64,000 nucleotides of DNA from an uncultured Erythrobacter sp. GTDB lineage: Bacteria; Pseudomonadota; Alphaproteobacteria; Sphingomonadales; Sphingomonadaceae. Location: NCBI GenBank assembly GCA_947502305.1, contig CANMZA010000002.1, positions 401,041 through 465,040 of the forward strand, read 5' to 3'. A program made the position numbers and the translations under genes. The notes beneath the pieces are model-generated. The model saw nothing but the letters and a program-made list of their open reading frames with translations. It did not search any database and had not been told where the DNA came from. Of the stretch, positions 61,257 through 64,000 are shown piece by piece (the first letter of the stretch is position 1; every line of letters begins with the position of its first letter).

Positions 61257-63089
61257 ATGGACACTTTGCGGGGCACATTCGACACCGGCGTTCCAGCTGA
61301 CGAGAGCGACAATTGGGACGCAGAAGGCAGCACGCCTGATCGCGGGCCCGATGAGGGGACCTCACGCGAATTGCCGCCAGAGGCCATCGGTCAAGACGAG
61401 CGGCGCATGCAAGTGCGCGCCTATAACCATTGGGCCAGCCTGCTGGGTGAGGCGACTTTCCCGTCTATCGAAGAGCTAGAGCCGCGCGATCTCCCCGATT
61501 TTGGGCCGAACAGCGTTTTGCTCGATTTCTCCGCCGGAATCGAAGATCCGGGTGTGCAATATTTGGGCGATAAGCTGGCCGAAGAATGCGGCGCCGCAGC
61601 GTCCAGCGCGGCTGTGCCAATCAACAAATTGTCAGATGTGCCGCCGCGCTCTTTGCTCAGCCGCATCACCGATCACTATATGCAAATCCTCGCCAATCAG
61701 GCGCCAATCGGTTTTGAGGCGGAATTTGTAAATCAGCGCGGTGCATCGATCCTGTATCGCGGCATTTTGCTGCCCTTCTCCAGCGATGATGAAACCATCG
61801 ATTTCATCTATGGCGTGATCAATTGGAAAGAGATGGCCGACGCCGCAACGGCGGATGAGCTGCTGCTCGAAATTGATCAAGCGCTCGAAAACGCAGAAGA
61901 ACAACCCGCAGAAGACGAAGACCAACCGCACAAACATCACGCCGATCCGCTGACCGAATGGGCCGATTCGCCCGCGCATGAGCCGGAATCGAATGGCGTG
62001 CCGCAGGTCAATCCGATCTCTGCCGATCACCCTGCCAATGCCGCCTCCAACATCACGGCTTTGAGCGATTCTGACGAATTTGGCGAAAACTACGATGACA
62101 GTGCCGGCGACGAAGATGGTCTGCCGGTTCCCGATTTTGGCCAATATTCGCTCGATGAGCCTGAGGTTGATGAATTCGGCGAAGAGATCGAAGAAGATGA
62201 GGACAATCAAGCCTCCTACAGCTTTGCTTCGCTGGCCGATTATATCGAAACACCCGCCAAGAAAGCCGTGGACCTCGACGCCGATCATTTCGATCCGGAC
62301 GATTATCAAGTCGAAGTCGGCGGCCAACCTGTTTCAGATCAGGCAGACCTACCGCTCAGCCCCGTAATGCCAGCAGCCGATTTCGCGCCAGCCGCCGAAC
62401 TGGAAGCCGAATTTACGCCGGAATTTGCTGCAACAACCGACATTAGCACGGATGATGTCGCAGCCGCGCAAGACATTTCCGACGATGCAGGCCTGCACGA
62501 TTACCTCGCCTCTGCCCGCGAATTGGCGCAAAGCGCCAGCGTTTCAGAGGATCGCAGCCGTCACGCGCTTTATGCCGCCGTGGGCCGCGCTTACGATTTC
62601 TCGCTCGCCGCTAAGGATGAGCCTGAGGAATATGGCGAATTGATCGAAGATAGCGGTCTGACCATTCAAGACCGCGCGCCGATGACACCAATCGTCAAAC
62701 TCGTCTTTGGCCATGATTACGACAAAACCCGCCTGACCGAATATGCCGCCGTGCTGTCGCACGCGCACCGTTTGGAACTCGGTCGCGGATCGCTGGCGGG
62801 TTATCTTGGCTCTGCCGATGGCGGGCTAAAAGGGGTCGTGAACGCCGAACGCCGCCTGCGCCGCGAAGAAAGCGGGAAAGAAGTCGAGCCAGAAGGCGAT
62901 GTCCGCGCCGCCTTGGCCAAGAAACTGCGCGAGCTTGAAGAGCTGACGCTGGAGGCTTTGTCCGGCGAAGGTCCTGAGTTTTCGCTAGTCCTGCTCCGCC
63001 GGGGTGCTGACGGCAAAGCCGCTTTGATCGGAGAGATCAGCGATGATCTGGCGCTGATTGAACGGGCGGGCAAAAAACTCGTCGGCTAA
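61257..63089 (+). CDS. PAS-like N-terminal domain protein with long acidic linker
   Basis: NHWASLLGEATFPSIEELEPRDLPDFGPNSVLLDFSAGIEDPGVQYLGDKLAEECG resembles PAS_5-type; very D/E-rich middle; start at MDTLRGT. Confidence 0.6.
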   Translation: MDTLRGTFDTGVPADESDNWDAEGSTPDRGPDEGTSRELPPEAIGQDERRMQVRAYNHWASLLGEATFPSIEELEPRDLPDFGPNSVLLDFSAGIEDPGVQYLGDKLAEECGAAASSAAVPINKLSDVPPRSLLSRITDHYMQILANQAPIGFEAEFVNQRGASILYRGILLPFSSDDETIDFIYGVINWKEMADAATADELLLEIDQALENAEEQPAEDEDQPHKHHADPLTEWADSPAHEPESNGVPQVNPISADHPANAASNITALSDSDEFGENYDDSAGDEDGLPVPDFGQYSLDEPEVDEFGEEIEEDEDNQASYSFASLADYIETPAKKAVDLDADHFDPDDYQVEVGGQPVSDQADLPLSPVMPAADFAPAAELEAEFTPEFAATTDISTDDVAAAQDISDDAGLHDYLASARELAQSASVSEDRSRHALYAAVGRAYDFSLAAKDEPEEYGELIEDSGLTIQDRAPMTPIVKLVFGHDYDKTRLTEYAAVLSHAHRLELGRGSLAGYLGSADGGLKGVVNAERRLRREESGKEVEPEGDVRAALAKKLRELEELTLEALSGEGPEFSLVLLRRGADGKAALIGEISDDLALIERAGKKLVG

Positions 63090-63146
63090 ACTTTTCGCTG
63101 ATCTGGCGCTTGGCCTCGCGCTCTGCCGCCGCTATTTGCTGGCGCG

Positions 63147-64000
63147 ATGCCGCCCCGCCGCTCCCGCTTTGCCCCCTTCAAATTCGGCCCCTTTGCTGAC
63201 CGAGCGCCCGTGCGTGTTCAGCCGTTTTTCGGCTTTCGCAATGCGAACAGGCTGCTCCTGAACGCGCGCGCGATTCAATCTGATGAACCGGTGTTTGAAA
63301 AACGCGGCTTTTGGCGCGGCGCCGGGACGATGATGGGCCTTTACGCCTCTCACGAAGTCGCAGGATTGCCGGTCACCCTCGAATATACCCGCGCCGACGG
63401 CGTGCTTGTCTCTCAACAAATCGCCAGCGGGCCAGAAGGCTTCGTCCGATTTGATCTCGATTTGGGCGCGGATGCCCCCGCCGCCTATAAAGCAACGGAC
63501 CCAACCCCGCGCCGAACGCGCTGGGAAAAGGCGGTTTTGCGGTGGGAACGGCCCGGCACTGTCGAAGCAGACGGGGAAGCGACCGCCTATATCCTCACAC
63601 CCGGCAGCGAAACGCGGATCGGCGTGATTTCCGACATTGATGACACGATCCTCGAAACCGGGATAACCGGCAATATTCGCGCCATCGCCCGCAATTGGCG
63701 GCGCATGGTCGAAATGCCCAGCGAACGGATTTTGGTGCCGGGCGCCAATGCATTTTACGCCGCAATCGGCGGCAAACCTGCACAGGCCGCGCCGGCAAAA
63801 ACCGCCCCGCCCGACACCCCAACCTCGGCCGCGCCAGAAGCACGGGTGCGCCCCGTCTTCTATGTCTCTTCCAGCCCTTGGAACCTGTTTTCATACCTTG
63901 TGACGTTCAAACGCGAACGCGGATTGCCATTGGGTCCAATTATGCTGCGCGATTGGGGGTTTAACCGTGAAACCTTGGGAAAAGAGGGGCATGGATCGCA
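63147..64000 (+). CDS. App1/DUF2183 family phosphatase (3'-truncated by window end)
   Basis: Frame open to window end: MPPRRSRFAPFKFGPFADRAPVRVQPFFGFRNANRLLLNARA...IGVISDIDDTILETGITGNIRAIARNW...FYVSSSPWNLFSYLVTF; absent from ORF track because no stop in window. Confidence 0.85.
   Translation, partial: MPPRRSRFAPFKFGPFADRAPVRVQPFFGFRNANRLLLNARAIQSDEPVFEKRGFWRGAGTMMGLYASHEVAGLPVTLEYTRADGVLVSQQIASGPEGFVRFDLDLGADAPAAYKATDPTPRRTRWEKAVLRWERPGTVEADGEATAYILTPGSETRIGVISDIDDTILETGITGNIRAIARNWRRMVEMPSERILVPGANAFYAAIGGKPAQAAPAKTAPPDTPTSAAPEARVRPVFYVSSSPWNLFSYLVTFKRERGLPLGPIMLRDWGFNRETLGKEGHGS

Overview
The window is a ~64 kb chromosomal segment of an alphaproteobacterium. Its gene content suggests Sphingomonadales/Erythrobacteraceae (inference). 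Most of it is ordinary core or accessory metabolism: PhoD phosphatase, large NAD-glutamate dehydrogenase, QueG, ABC exporter, CYP153-like P450, KefB/C-type antiporter, IhfB, POT transporter, amidohydrolases, Dxs, Fur/Zur, MsrA and MsrB, PurH, Rpe, DAG kinase, CHASE2 histidine kinase, MmcB, sterol desaturase, plus tRNA-Leu(UAA) and tRNA-Arg(CCG). The standout is a ~7.2 kb island (about 51308-58536) flanked by an exact 53-bp direct repeat of the 3' part of tRNA-Arg(CCG). It carries a frameshifted tyrosine integrase, a small ORF overlapping it, the C-terminal remnant of a second tyrosine recombinase, and one large cargo gene (53720-58162, minus, 1480 aa). The cargo protein combines an N-terminal PD-(D/E)XK/Mrr-like nuclease motif, a STAND-type P-loop NTPase core, and a C-terminal array of 16 contiguous, indel-free 34-aa (102-bp) repeats that are nearly identical even at DNA level. 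This is an Avs/NLR-like architecture with a high-internal-conservation repeat sensor, and it is a strong candidate for an undescribed single-gene anti-phage or conflict system. No searches or computations beyond reading the sequence were possible.
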